Assembly: GCA_932521035.1 (NCBI GenBank)
Contig: OW051496.1
Span: 5,146,001 to 5,210,000 of the forward strand
Length of the DNA stretch: 64,000 bases
Reading direction: 5' to 3'
DNA from: Oscheius dolichura
Taxonomy: Eukaryota > Nematoda > Chromadorea > Rhabditida > Rhabditidae
Shown here: positions 12,499 to 25,206 of the stretch, one piece after another
Position numbering within the stretch: the first letter of the stretch is position 1
How the letters are laid out: each line of letters opens with the position of its first letter
Notes under the pieces: model-generated
What the model was told of the DNA's origin: nothing
What the model saw: the letters and a program-made list of their open reading frames with translations, nothing else
The model's database searches: none
Program-made: the position numbers and the translations under genes

Positions 12499-14660
12499 CA
12501 GCTGGCTGGGCGAAAAGGGCAGAATTCTGGAAGAATTGGGGATGATTGAAGGTAGGACATGCCGATAGGAAATACTGGATGAAGAGACGACAAGAACGAG
12601 TTGTTAAACGAAGAAGGGAGGATACGAAGAAAGAGCCGAGACAGTGTCGAAAGATAGCAGATTTCCGTCTGGAGTTTAGCCGAAAACCCTCGGTTTTCAA
12701 AAAGATTAAGCTCGAAGATAATACGAATTTTGAGATTAGTCTCATCTTGTTTCCTCTGTCTCTACAGCTCAGTAAAAACTGTAAGAATTGAGCGTCAATC
12801 CGGAGCAGACAAGCTCATTAGGGATTCCGAAGATTAGAAGGGGAAAAGAAAGATTAGAAGTAGATCAATTGGTAAAAAGAGTATGATTAGCCGTAGGGAT
12901 TCGTAGCGTGTGTAAATCAAGAAGCACCGGCGGCGGCGGCCGAAGGGACTGAGCTGGCCGAGTCCCAGAGGCACTTAGCCTGATTGCGTATCTCGCCCAG
13001 CACAGAAATCGCCGGTGTTTCCCCGGAAAGAAGGGCTTCACAGGGTCTTCGACGGGGTCACCCGGCTGACCGAAGGGGCTTCTAAAGCCTAAAGCCAACA
13101 GAGGACATCCGCATCCCGGACCGCCCCTCGGCCAAGGGGCCAATACGCGGGGACTCTCAAGGAGCAGCCGGGAGGTACCGTAGGATATCCGGAGATTAGA
13201 AGAGGCGTTTTGCAGGGATAAGCCGACGGATTACAGAGGTTTCGAAAAGAGCTAACAAGGGAATGTTTTAACTTGAGACTGGCTTTTCGACTCAAAACCT
13301 ATACCATTCGAAAGAGCGTCAAAAGTTATCATAGAGACCGCTTTTAACTTTTACCGAACGATCTCCGTTACGGAGCAGCGACGCCGAGAAAGTCGGCAAA
13401 AATTGAAGAAAATCGGCAAAAACGACCGTCGAAACAGGAATCATGAAAGCGACTAGTAAAAATCCGTAACGGAGATCGTTCGGTAAAAGTTAAAAGCGGT
13501 CTGTATGATAACTTTTGACGCTCTTTCGAATGGTATAGGCTTTGAGACGAAAAGCTAGCCTAAAGTTAAAACATTCGGCGGCGGCCTTGTAAACTGCCAT
13601 GGGAAGACCGTAGAAAAAATCATGTCGTGTCTCTCTCGGCTACGGTCGCGGGAGGATATGGTTTTTCAATCTTCTCAACTCTATATAGAGCTTAATGTCT
13701 GGAGAATTCTTTCTTTTTTTACAATAGTAATACAAACTGTACGAACTCATTTATCAGATCAGCTTCTAATATAGTGTCCTTCTTGTTCAGGGATACGTGT
13801 ATTTGTCGAAGACGAGAAACTCTTCGTAATGGAGGAGGGTATTGTTTCTTGGAGAGGTGCCCATAACTCGGAAGGGGGCCCATTTACCCTGCCCCGTTGC
13901 GCATCTTACTGTAATGAGCACTTCTTCGGATTGGCCTCGCCTCCCTAAGGAGTCTCCCAGCCAGGAGAGACGAGTGGATCCACCTAAGTCAGCTCAATCT
14001 TTCTTGGGCATATGTGACTCAATTGGCTCCGTTGCCATTTCGCTGCTCATCTGTCACGTCCTTCCTATGCAATTAAGTAATCAGACAATGCGCCCAGTGC
14101 GCCAATATGGGCCGGACGTAAAAATTATGACACATTAGCGACCACCTGCACTGTTGCCAGATTATCCCCCTGGAGGAGGTGTCTTCTCTTCCTCCGGAAG
14201 TACTGTAGGCGGCTATTTACTTGCGAGACATTCCGTCAAGCCTCGCCTCGAAATAATTCATCTTCGACACAAATTAATAAGCATCGGATGGCAAAATAGA
14301 CGTGAATAATGCAGTGCGACTGCCGCATCCGGCTCTCCTCAAAGACGGTCCCTTGTCAAGTCTACCGTAAGGACTCGTCCTCCTCGGGCTACCGTATGTG
14401 ACAGCTGGCAGCAGCCTCCCCTTTATGGCCCTCCCATGCTTTATGACACCTAACGTCTGATCGTAAACTTGTCAACGATCGATGCCCGCCACTGAGAGAG
14501 TCGAATTGCTCTAAAAAAGGAGATATGATGGGAAGGAGCTGGCGGCCGGATCAAAGGACTGTCACATGGGTAATTCTATTCATCCGAGACAGCCGAAGAC
14601 AGGGGTCAAAACCGGCACACTTTCTCCCAATATGATAACCGTCGCTGATCTCACTTCGAC
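12499..14660. other. Divergent intergenic region between ceh-14 (-) and the FN3 gene (+)
   Basis: I see no coding exon. The purine-rich character on + near ceh-14 gives way to pyrimidine-rich DNA toward 14.3-14.6 kb. The change falls around the inverted repeat at 13261-13576, annotated separately. Confidence 0.6.
13261..13576. repeat. Long inverted repeat (foldback/MITE-like), arms about 114 bp
   Basis: The left arm 13261-13374 and the reverse complement of the right arm 13463-13576 are nearly identical. Both begin GAATGTTTTAACTT, both contain CCTATACCATTCGAAAGAGC, and both end in TCCGTTACGGA. Only a handful of mismatches are visible. The arms flank about 88 bp of unrelated sequence. The structure can form a long hairpin and fits a non-autonomous foldback or MITE element. 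No open frame or target-site duplication is evident to me. Confidence 0.9.
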
Positions 14661-15970
14661 ATGCTGTTCCTTTTATTCATATGCGTCTTCCCCTGCCTCG
14701 CCCTCAAAGGCCTCCACGTAAGGAACTGTCTCTTAGAGAAATAAACAGAAAGTTAAGTTAGGGACGGGAAGAGTCTTCCAATGGGACGACTCCATGGCCG
14801 ATCCAAGTCCAGTTGAACGGCTTCGACTGGATGTCTCCAAGGCAAAGGCAGAGTACGTTTGACCTCATTGAATCGGGTGAAAATGGAGTTCAGAGGAGCA
14901 CGGGCAGATGTTATAGTCCATATTGTGCGACTTCGATGGACTCTGCCCCACAACTGGAACGACGGCGGAGATAAAGAGAAGAGAACGGTTTTGGTAGTCT
15001 GTGAGGCGGAGGATGGGATGACAAGCGAGGTTAGACCGGCCAGGAGAGGATAAACACAAATTTAGTCACTTTCTCTCATGGACGTGTCGATTTCTGCCGA
15101 TATCACTGCAATCCACGAGAGATACGTATTCCCCGACATCCCGCTATCCATTATTTGCGCCGTGCGGGCCGTCAATGCACAGGGAAGGAAGAGCCAGTGG
15201 AAGTGAGGACTGTAGAAGGTTGAAGACACAAACATTTCAGATATTCAAAGCTGATTTTACTGGGAACGAAGTTGGAAATGAATGAAAAGAAGAAACCGAC
15301 AATAAACGGGTTGAGGAAGAGACAAGAAGGGCAGACGGAAGAATGGGGAGACCGGGAACAGCTTACTGGACTGCGGAAGATGTTGGCTGAGTCGAACTTG
15401 ATTGAAGAGCCATTTCCAAACTGGGAGAAGAGGCCAATGCTGCATTTGAATGGCTCGGAGGTTGACGAAAAAGCAACTGATCCCGTCTCTAGTGAGAACA
15501 GCTATACCCCGGCAGAGATCACCCAGAGCAGTCCGGCCACAACGGCTCATTATCAACCAGAAGATCAGACAGCTGTGGCCGAAGAACCAGAGAGCACGAC
15601 ACCGTCTGAAGAGACGACGATGACTGTTACCGAGACATTAAAAGAAACGACGGAGAATATGAAAGAAATGATGGAGATTCTCCACGAATCCCAAGCGAAG
15701 ACGACAGTTGCCCCCGAGGATATCAAGGCCGATCAAATCCTTCGGGATCCTGACCTCTTCCTCCGTGGTCTCCTGGTGAAACCATCTGAACTCCCCGCCG
15801 AGGAGAGCCACGAAGACGTCCACCAGGAGTTGCCCTTCCAAACGGCGGCCTTCGACAACGAAGAAGTCCTGCGTCTCTCGCCGAATAGACTGACCCAGCA
15901 GGAGAAAGACGACTACGACTTACTGGAGGCCCGTCTTCGAGAGGCCGTCGGTCCCCACCGAGTTCTTTGA
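14661..15970 (+). CDS. Secreted fibronectin type III domain protein with acidic Thr/Glu-rich tail
   Basis: A signal peptide (MLFLLFICVFPCLALKG) starts at 14661, and the first intron follows 19 codons. Three further short exons join in phase to encode one FN3-like domain: strands around VRLRWTLPHNW, then the typical C-terminal FN3 strand pair (IICAVRAVNAQGRKSQW). The last exon runs from about 15241 to TGA 15968-15970. It adds some 240 residues rich in Glu, Thr, Ser and Pro with no cysteine pairs, probably disordered. The total is about 375 residues. FN3 domains normally mediate extracellular protein binding, and secretion is inferred from the signal peptide. AATAAA follows at 15989-15994. The reading depends on placing introns of about 41-69 nt, and the phases agree. 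I do not recognise a named orthologue. Confidence 0.7.
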
Positions 15971-18498
15971 ATCTTTGTTGTCCCCTCTAATAAATTCTGG
16001 GCTCATTTCGCCTCCCAAAATACTCGCTTCTCGTTGCCACCAACGTCCAGTTGCCAGGGGTTCTTGTTTGGGAGAAGACACGAGCTCGGCTCGTGATGTT
16101 AGGTCTTTTGAACCGACGGGCTTCCCTGAGAAAGTGGTTCCCTGACTACCTTTCCATGTTGATTCGTCTCGTTTCGCAACAGAGTTTTTGTGCCCGCACA
16201 CAGCATAGAATTTCAAATGTTCTGCTCAGTTGTTATCCTAGAGATCGTGTTCATTAGCAGCTTCCGTTCCCTGACAAACATTCCTCCTCCGACTCTCCTC
16301 TCCTCCCTTACAAGCCCTGTTCTCCAGAATTTAATCTGTGCTCCCGATTGTCGTGTGAGTTTTTGCCACTTTCCCAAAAGTATCGCCTTCTATAACAACT
16401 TCGGCCGGGGACGTCATAGGTCGCCGGCTGCAAACATCCGACGAGAAAAGAGCTGCGCCATGACTCACGATCGTAATGCTCACTCGACCCGGCTCGGCCC
16501 CCAATCATAACTTCCTTTACCCCTCTCTCTCTCTCTCTTTTTCTGCTCTGGGAATAGTGACACGCCGTATGTCACCACCCGGAGACACTCACCCCTCCTC
16601 CGAGACGAGTACTTCCTCCTCGTTATGGCTTTCCGTCCTCCCATTGGCCAAAGAACGAAGTCACCCGGATGAGTCACAATTTGACCTTGTTCCTACGTGG
16701 GAACTCACGTTCTCCCCCCAAAAAAATTATACAAACAGAGGCAGCTCCCCGTCGTCTGTTGTATGTCAGTTGGATTACGGGCCTCCTCGGGTCAATGGCA
16801 CCAGTTTCCCCGTCGCCCGCTATCCTCCCTCCCTCTCCTCCTCTTTTGATTATCTCCCAGAAGATCGTAAGAAAATTGATGTTTTTGTTGTGAACCGTTC
16901 TGGGTGGCTGCCGTTATCCAAAGAGGTCGCCCCTGGACTCGGCTGCGGTTGTTTTCCGTCGCCTTTCCAATTACGGACCCCTGTCGCGGATGGCTTCCAC
17001 TCTCGGTGAATAACTCACGGGGGAAATTGAGTCCTCCCTGTTTACGAGAGAGGCAAACTCGCTCCTGTAAAAAGAGTGACGCGTAAACCTCTTCACCTTC
17101 GAGCCTTTCCTTCCATCTGCCGGCTAATCGGGCCAGATAATCATAAATAACGAGAACAGAGGACGGGAGGGTGGGCTGTAATTGACACCTCCCTGGCCCG
17201 GATCCTGCTAATGACCTTCGGCCCGTGTCATCTTAGGAAGGTCGAAGTTTTCGTCCTCCTCCCATCCTCCCCTATCTCCCCTCCATTAATAATTACAACT
17301 TCCCCGTTGGGAGACACTTCTCGTGAGAGCCCATCCCCCCTGCCCCCTGCCCCCTGCCCGCTTATCTGCCCCCGGCCTACATGACTCGCAGCGTCATTTC
17401 AGGTCAAAATGGGTCCTCCCGGCTTGATTCGGATCGCGCTTTCCTCATTTTCTCTGTTCCCTCTCCGAATGGCGCATTCCTCGCCTGCTGCGCCCCAGCC
17501 TTCAGGCCTTTCATGGCCAACGCAATTCCCTCTCCCTCTCATGTTTTTGTTCAAATTTCTCTCTTGTTTATTCTAAAAACCGAGGCAATTAATCGATATT
17601 TCGGTTCTATCAAGTGCAAGTCTGGCAATATTCGAAAAATAAATTACGGCGGTTGAAACATAACACCTTTTCCCGTAAATACAGCTGTTTGATCCGTTCT
17701 TCACACCTCCCGACCCCCTCTCCGCCGTCTATTTGACCTTTTTTAGGTGGTCTTTTTACAATGGCCCAGATACTTAGTCATCTCTTTGTCTGTCCCGCCA
17801 TAACCTTTTCCTCTTGGAATATGATCATTCGATTCAATTTTTCCAGTTCCGGCCAGCTCTGACCAGGAGGAGGAAGCGTCCCCCTAATTGATCTTTAAAT
17901 TTTGGGCATTCATGGCTGAATTAGCAGTGAGCAGGCTAATGAGCCGTGTCCTTTCTCTTCTTTTCGAGCACTTGCCCATCCCACCCACCCCCACCGCCCT
18001 CTCCCTCCAGGGGTTGATCTGAGCCACCTTCACGTGTGTGCACGTGGCACACTCCTCTGCCTCGTAGGTCTCTTCCTGTCTGCGCGATTTCTCGCCTCTG
18101 TTCTGTTTGCCGTGGATCCTGCCGTTGCCTGATTCAGCGATCAAATATGAAGTGTGTTGCCCAACCCCTATCAGAAGGGGAGGAGGGGCGGCCCGGGCAA
18201 TCAGAGCAAAACTTTCTTCGCCTAACTAGTAGGCTCCCCCTCCTCACCGGTCTCTACAACATTTTGGTTCGTTTCTTCGCTCTTTTCTTCGGGGTGGCAG
18301 TGGGGGCTCAGTAAACATCAGAACCAGTTGTGAATTGATCTGACAAATCCGACAATCTTTTCCTTTTCCCAAGTAGTCTCCCGCCGTTTTCGGTCGGTCT
18401 TGTCCCTTTTCGACCCGTCTACTCCGGTAAAATTCAGTCTGTCGCTTTCAGATGCGGTTCTTCTGCGGGTTCTAAAGGTTGACGACTGGCTTTTGTAA
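15971..18498. other. Intergenic, pyrimidine-rich on the + strand
   Basis: 2.5 kb upstream of the NPC1-family gene. It contains a polyadenylation signal for the FN3 gene at 15989, a (CT)n run near 16525, three copies of a CCCCCTG-type unit near 17340, and otherwise C/T-rich DNA. No exon was recognised. Confidence 0.6.
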
Positions 18499-21400
18499 AT
18501 GACGAGGTCTACTGCGCTTTATCAACTTCTCTTGTTTTTTGTACATATCCGTGAGTCTTTTCTGGTCTATTCAGGGTGGATTAGAAGCCCTCGCCGCCCG
18601 TATTACACCGGTTTTATTTCAGTTTTTGCCTCCTCGGATTGTGTCACCTACGACGTGTGCTTCCAAGGTCCGAATTATGCCAACTATTGCCCGGCCAACA
18701 ACCACACCCGGCAGCCGCAGGCCCTCGGCCCGGCAGACAGTCTCATCCAGCAGGAGTTGGCCCAGAAATGTCCTCATCTGTTCGCAGGTTCGTATCTTTC
18801 ACCCTTTCCTATTTGCCTACTTTTTGAACCCGAAGAAAATGTTCTCTTTTCTAGGAGGAAACGACAAACTGTGCTGTTCGGGATCACAGATAAAGTCTTT
18901 GTTCGCCGGGATGGAGACGCCCATCCAGATCTTCCAACGGTGCCCGGCCTGCCTCGACAACTTCTGGAAGAACTGGTGCGAGTATACGTGTTCCCCTAAT
19001 CAGTCCGACTTTGTCAAGGTTTGTAACGAGGGCTCCCGGGCTATTTGGCTTATCGTCGTTGTTGTGTAGGCTCTTAATGTCCGATTTTTCTGGCACATTA
19101 TCTTATCGGGACCAATACTATGCGTGAAACAGTCAGTCCTATGCGGTGACGTCTTCGCATGGCGCCATATAGTTATATGAATCACAGTGTATATTTATAG
19201 GTTGTGACTATCGAGTCGAATCCCCAGTCGAATGAGTCCTACGTGACCAGGGTACAGTATGACATCGCCAAGGAGTTTGCCGACTCCATGTTCAACTCGT
19301 GTAAAGATGTCCAGGGCACGGCGGGGCGCGGCATCCTCCTGATGTGTGGCCGGCTGAAACCCAACGAGACGTGTACCGCCGAGAAGTGGTTCCGATTCAT
19401 GGGCACCCGGAACCCGGCCCTCAGTGTGCCCACCAACATCGACTACGTCTATCACAATGTGATTTCCCTCTTGATCTCCTTTGACTATACAGTTGCAGGC
19501 CTCCTCCACTGCCTCGTATATGCATGTAAATACGACCCGATGTGATCAAGCACCCCGGGCGGGCATGTCCAAGTGCGGCCGGACCGATTGTCCTCTAGTG
19601 CCCATCGTCCAGGACTTTTTCCCCGAGGACACAGGAACACAGGAGACATGTCGCCTGCTGGGCATCGGCTGTACGGTCTATTTCCTCATCCTCGCCGTGT
19701 TCGTCTTCGTGACCATCTTCGTCTGTGTCCTGACGACGTATTGTTTCCGGGGAGGCAACGGAAGCATGGACCGGCTCCGACGGAAGGTTGGCTCTTTTGT
19801 GAATCTCCTTTTATTCTTTCCTTCTTCCAGGCTTCCGAATCCGACTGGGGTACGTTTGGAAGTGTGGCCAACTGGATCCCGAAGCAGGTCGAAGTCAACG
19901 CCGGCCTCTTTGGGGAGTTCCTGACTCGCCAGTCCTACCTGACCACCCTCTTCGGCGTCTTCCTAGCCGTCGTTTGCTGTTCCGGGCTGGCCTTCCTCTC
20001 CGTCACAATGAACCCCGTCGACATGTGGGCTCCTCCGAACAGTCGAACAATCCAGGAGAAGAAATACTTTGACTCTCACTTTGGGTATGGTCCCCCTGAG
20101 GATGGTAGCGAGACTTTGCTGTTCAGACCGTTCTATCGAGTGCAACAGATCATCATATATCCAAAGAAAGAGAACAGAGCAGGACTGATCTTCGAGAAGG
20201 AGTTCCTCATAGAGGTAGGGGCATTCTCTGTCTTACTGTAACAACTCCTAGGTATTCAACATTGTGAATCGAGTGAGGAACCTGACCGTGTACCTGTCGG
20301 ACAACAAGAAGGTCACCCTGGGAGACATCTGCCACCGGCCGATGGGCCCCGGCTACGACTGTCTCATCAACTCGCCCACTAATTATTTCATGGTGAATAG
20401 CAGTCTTATCTGCCTCTAATACGAAGATATTTAGCACGATCCCTCCTGGCTGGACGTGACCTTCACACCAGAGACGAAGGCCAAAGAGGAAGAAGACGAA
20501 TTCGACTATTTCGACTACGATTCGGACAGCAGTACGAGCGCAGCGGAGCCGAAGAAGACTTACATTGACCATCTACACGACTGCATCGGCAATCCGTACA
20601 CGACTCTTTCCTCCTTCAATACTACCTGTCTCGGCACTTTTGGCGGTCCCACCTTCCCGTATCTCGTGTTTGGAGGAGAAACTGAGGATTCTAAAGATGT
20701 GAGTCGGCTGTTCTTATTGTTCTTATTGGTTCCTTTCAGTTTATGAACTCGTCGGCTGTGGTGATCTCGATCCTCTTGAGTAGCCGGGCTAACATGAAGA
20801 AGATGCTCGCCTGGGAACAGGGCTTTATCACCCTGATGAAGGATTACAAACACGAGAATGTGCAGATTTCCTTCATGGCGGAGAGGTCGATGCAGGACGA
20901 GATCCAGAGGGAAAGTGTGGCCGATGCCTATACCGTCGTCATTGCCTGCGTCCTCATGGTTCGTCCTTTTGGCCTTCTCTTTTACCCCTTCCTCCTTTTC
21001 AGGTGGTCTACGTGATCTTTGCCTTGGGCCAGTACACCGTCGAGAACAACCGTCTCTCGACCATCTTTGTCCATTCGAAGATTGTCGTCGGCCTCAGCGG
21101 CGTCCTCTCCATCACGGCCGCCGTCCTCAGCTCGATGGGTCTGCTGTCCCTCTACGGAATGAATGTCCCCTCGACGGCCATTGTCGTCCAGTGCTTCGTC
21201 ACTCTTTTCCTCGGCTCCAATCGGATGTTCCTCACCGTCCGGGCCATGCAGTCCCAGTTGACATTCGCCGACGAGCCGATGGCCGACCGTCTCTACCGTA
21301 TCTCTAGCAGTGTGATGCCCACTATGTTGACCTGTGCCGTGGCCCAGGTGGTCATCTTCTGTGTCGGTGAGTGAATTCTATCCATTTCTTTTCATTTTTT

Positions 21401-23466
21401 TTTCTCTTTTAGGAGCCTTCAATCCTGTGCCCGCCGTCCGCTCCTTCAGTCTCATGGCCGCTCTTTCGATCGCCTTCCAATTTGTCTTCCACTGTACCAT
21501 CTTCCTACCCGTCTGTGTCTTGGATTTGAAGAGGGAAGAGCAAGGCAAGCCGGAGATCTTCTGCTGTGAAGGGACGGAGGCCGAGGTGCCCGAGCCGGTC
21601 GAGGGCAGAGGCTACGTCGAGGAGGTGATGCACTACATCGCCCCCCGCCTCATGTCCACCTATGCCCGTATTGCCATCGTGAGTCTTCTGCCTCTCCTTT
21701 TCTTCTTTTATCGCCCCATTCAGATTGGCATTGTATTCCTGTCCTTTGTGCTCTCCCCGATTGCCTTCCCGTGGATTGAGCTCGGTCTGGACCAGAAGAT
21801 GGCAGTCCCGGAAGACTCGTACATGTATGTGCACCTGAAGAACATGCACAAGTACATGAACGTGGGACCGCCGGTCTATTTTGTAATTCAAGGAGACATC
21901 GATTTCAGTGACAAATACTGGCAGGTAGGATTGAATACGGCGATCAAAACAACCGGTCGAATATTTTAGGACAAAACCTGTACCCTGGGAGGATGTGCAG
22001 ACGACTCCGTCGGAGCCATCCTAGCCCAGGCTGTAGACAATCCTAAAAAGTAGGGGATTCTCTTGTGTCTCCATTGTATGCTCCCTTTAGAACTTATCTT
22101 ACTGGAGAAGTATTAAACTGGCTAGACAGTTACATCGAGTGGCTGTCCCCGTCGACCGGCTGTTGCAAGGTGTCCGACTCTCCCGGAAAGCCCGAGTACT
22201 GTCTGAGCAATCAGAGTGGTGGGATAGCTTTGCCTTTCTTTTATTCAAATAATTTTAGTGTTGCGAAGAAAGTGCAAGTCGTGTGACAAGCTCAACTCGG
22301 ACGGCCGACCATCGCGGAACATCTTCTACAAACATCTGAAGCAGTTCCGGGAGGACGTCCCCAACGAGCACTGTATCCAAGGGTAGGCAGCCTCCTCCTC
22401 CCTTCTATTATTTCTATCCTCTTCAGTGGCCGAGCCGCCTTCCACGATGCCATCCACACGGATCCCCGAGGCCATGTCGACACCAGTTACATGATGACGT
22501 TCCACGTGCCTCTCCGCACCTCCTCGGATTTCATCGGGGCCATGGAAGGGGCCAGAATGGTCTCGAGGAAGATTGAGCACGCGCTCAACAACTCGGTCAA
22601 AGTCTTCCCCTACAGGTAGCCGCCTTTCCCACTTCCCTCTACAGTATACCCTCTCCTTCCAGTGTCTTCTACGTCTTCTATGACCAGTTCCTCACCATCC
22701 GGACCGAGTCGGCTTATCAGCTGGTGTTCGCCATGACCGGTCTCTTCCTCTCGGTCCTGTTGCTCAACGGTCTCGATGCTTGGAGTGCTATCATTATTGG
22801 TCAGTGCTGCCTGTTTGTCCGCTGTTTACAACTGTCTCGTTTTTCAGTGCTCACATGTCTCTTCCACCTGATTACCCAGGTCGTAATGATGGCCCTGTGG
22901 AAGATCGAGTTCAACAATATCAGCGCCGTCAATTTGATCATGGCGGTGGCCACCTCGACCGAGTTCACCATCCCCATGGTCATGGCCTTCTCGATGAGCA
23001 CAGAAAAAAGTCGGCTAGACCGGGCCAAGGATGCCTTCGTCAAGACAGGGCCGACCATCTTCTGCGGCGTCACTCTGACCATGCTCATGGGGACTATTAT
23101 GCTGGCCTTCGCCCACTCGCAGTTCTTCAAGGTCTTCTTCTTCCGGATGCTGCTGACCATCGGCCTGGGGGGCGCCTTCATCGGCCTCGTCTTCCTGCCG
23201 ACGGTTCTCTCCTTCTGGGGGCCGCCGCGGAGGAAGAAGCTCACCCTGACGCCTGCGCCGACTGAAATTGAACACTCCACCGAGTCGCGGAGACTGCCCA
23301 GGTCTGATTTCTTTTTGGACAGGCATAACCAGAGGAGATGTTTAGAAATGCGTTGGTGTCGTCGTCGTCGCGGAGAGGCGAAAGCGAGCTGGAGTACTCG
23401 AAGGAGGCGCTAGACTCGCTGAACCCCCTGCTGCCGTCGGACCGCCAGCCGCCTCGTCTAGATTAG
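18499..23466 (+). CDS. NPC1-family (Niemann-Pick C1) intracellular sterol transporter
   Basis: About 18 exons with 34-72 nt introns (one of 182 nt at 19019-19200) encode about 1300 residues, near the family's usual length. A signal sequence (YQLLLFFVHI) is followed by the cysteine-rich NPC1 N-terminal sterol-binding domain (CVTYDVCFQGPNYANYCPAN ... CPACLDNFWKNWCEYTCSPN). Then come the first TM segment (LGIGCTVYFLILAVFVFVTI), a large lumenal loop, and the sterol-sensing domain at about residues 620-790 (VADAYTVVIACVLMVVYVIF ...). A second lumenal Cys-rich loop and the RND-like TM8-TM13 bundle follow, with NLIMAVATSTEFTIPMVMAF near the end. In this family the protein exports cholesterol from lysosomes, and C. 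elegans has two members, ncr-1 and ncr-2; I cannot say which this matches. The extreme C-terminus is unsettled. The continuous frame stops at 23413, while an acidic tail ending PPRLD-stop at 23466 lies in another frame. Confidence 0.9.
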
Positions 23467-23730
23467 CCTCAGTTACATACAATCTGTGATACAATCTGTG
23501 TGATACAAACGGGTCTCACTGTGATATCTTGTGTGTTATTTGCTCGGTGATCCCCCTCCCTCCCTTATTTCCCCCTGTTGATGATCTTCTCCCCCGCTTT
23601 ATGTGCTCACTCCTCCATATCCGTCTTCCTCACGAGGTTCTCGATCTCATTTCAGAATAATACAAGCGTAATAAAAATTTATCTCTTTCTCTCTCTTCTT
23701 TGGTATCGGGAAATGTCATTTGTAAAGCTT

Positions 23731-25206
23731 TCAAAGATCTTTTGCGGAGTACCAGAGGGCGCGGAGATAGGCGGGCGAGTGCCTCGAGTACTGGTAGTGG
23801 TAGACGACGAAATCATGGAAGACATGCTTGTCGAACCCCGGATGGTGGTGCTGTTCCACATGGACACAATTCGAGATCACTCCTGCAAAATGTTTTTGTC
23901 GATGGGCCGATCCCCGTCATCCTCCACCAAACCCCTGTAGGAGGATGACCCCTTTCCCGCTTTTGCGGTCCATCTGCATAAGGAGGACAGGCATTTGCAA
24001 GCGGAGGACGGCATTTGCAAGAAAATGACGAGCCACTGACTCACCGACAAAAATATCATCCAAATGGACGAAGGGAAACTTGCAGACATTGGACAGCAGA
24101 CGACGGGCAGCCTCCCGAGACAAAATAAAAGAAGAGCCCTGGATTGGGTGGATAGAAAAAGGGAAGAGGAAGAGTACCTGGGTGAAGCGGGGATAACACA
24201 GGTGAGGGTACATGCTGCCGGGGACATGCCAGGTGAGCCAGGGCATGAACAGACGGGGATAGCCACGCGAGACTTTCCCGATTATCCAAGGGCCATCGGA
24301 TGGCACTCGTCTGATCTGAATTGGTCGATTTATGGGAAAATTCAACAGGAGAGAGTGGGTAGAGGATAACGATAGAAAGGAGAGTCACCTGTTGGAGAGC
24401 GGTGGCATTGACGATGGTGTCGTCGTTGATGACGATAATCTCCTTGGCGGTGGGCAGCTCGTCCAGGACGAAGCCGTAGATGGCCATCATCTTCCACGAG
24501 AGGTTGTGGTACGAGTCGCCGAATTCGAATTGTAGAATGTCTAGACAGCCCCTTTTGATCTCTCCGTATGTCGAAAATACCTCGATATTCTTCGGCCTCG
24601 GCCACCACGCTGGTGGATTCGCGGGTGGCACAGACAAAAACGACAGGCGCGTACGGATCGACCTAGGCAGATCGATATCGTCTTTCCTGGCATGACTCAC
24701 ACTCATCTTCCAAGTCTCTCTGATGAAATTACGGTAGTCGATGGCCTGGGGAGCCGTCCGGATGACGAGGATCCGCTGGGGATTGTCGGGCAGGTCGGGC
24801 CGGAGCAGGACCTTCGGGGCCGAGTCCAGCTGACAATTCGGGTCGGGCCGACTGTTCGGGAAAAACTTGGACATGCCTGAAGGGGGAGCCTCTTTTTGAC
24901 CGGGGACACCTACATGTCTGGAGATCTTCGTTTAACGGCCGATCGGAGAGGAGATCCGACTGGGTGTAGCAGAGTAACCGCAAGGGCAGCAGCGATCTCT
25001 CGAGGTAGTTGGCAAACTGGAGATGGGAGGATGAGAGGGAGGACAGGGGGGTTATTAGGATAAACAGACAGCAGACTAACCAACAAGTACGGTAGAATCC
25101 AGGCAAAGATCAAAAGAGTGAGCTTGAGGGGCGAGGGAGACAGACGGTTGGGATGTAGGACAAGGACCCTCGAGACTTTTCCAAGCCAGGCCGCCACCGC
25201 CTCCAT
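23731..25206 (-). CDS. Glycosyltransferase family 31 (beta-1,3-galactosyl/GlcNAc-transferase-like)
   Basis: A type II membrane protein of about 370 residues. It has a short cytosolic N-terminus, a signal anchor (LKLTLLIFAWILPYLL), a stem, and then the GT31 domain. Family motifs seen in order are YRNFIRETW (the RxxIRxTW motif), VVFVCATRESTSVVAEAEEY, ILQFEFGDSYHNLSWKMM (the D.Y.NLT.K motif), INDDTIVN in the position of the metal-binding DDD motif, GSSFILSREAARRLL, and FVHLDDIFVG in the position of EDV..G. Members act in the Golgi, adding beta-1,3-linked sugars to glycoproteins or glycolipids. The second aspartate block reads NDD rather than DDD, so catalytic activity should not be assumed. Introns are about 40 nt. 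The join between FVHLDDIFVG and the last exon (ending LWYSAKDL) spans about 150 nt and could hide a small extra exon. Gene symbol not assignable. Confidence 0.82.

Noticed and set aside
13261-13576. Complete DNA transposon
   Set aside because: No transposase frame or target-site duplication was seen; only a foldback structure is supported.
13842-14138. 98-codon plus-strand ORF
   Set aside because: No domain, splice partner or signal peptide supports it.
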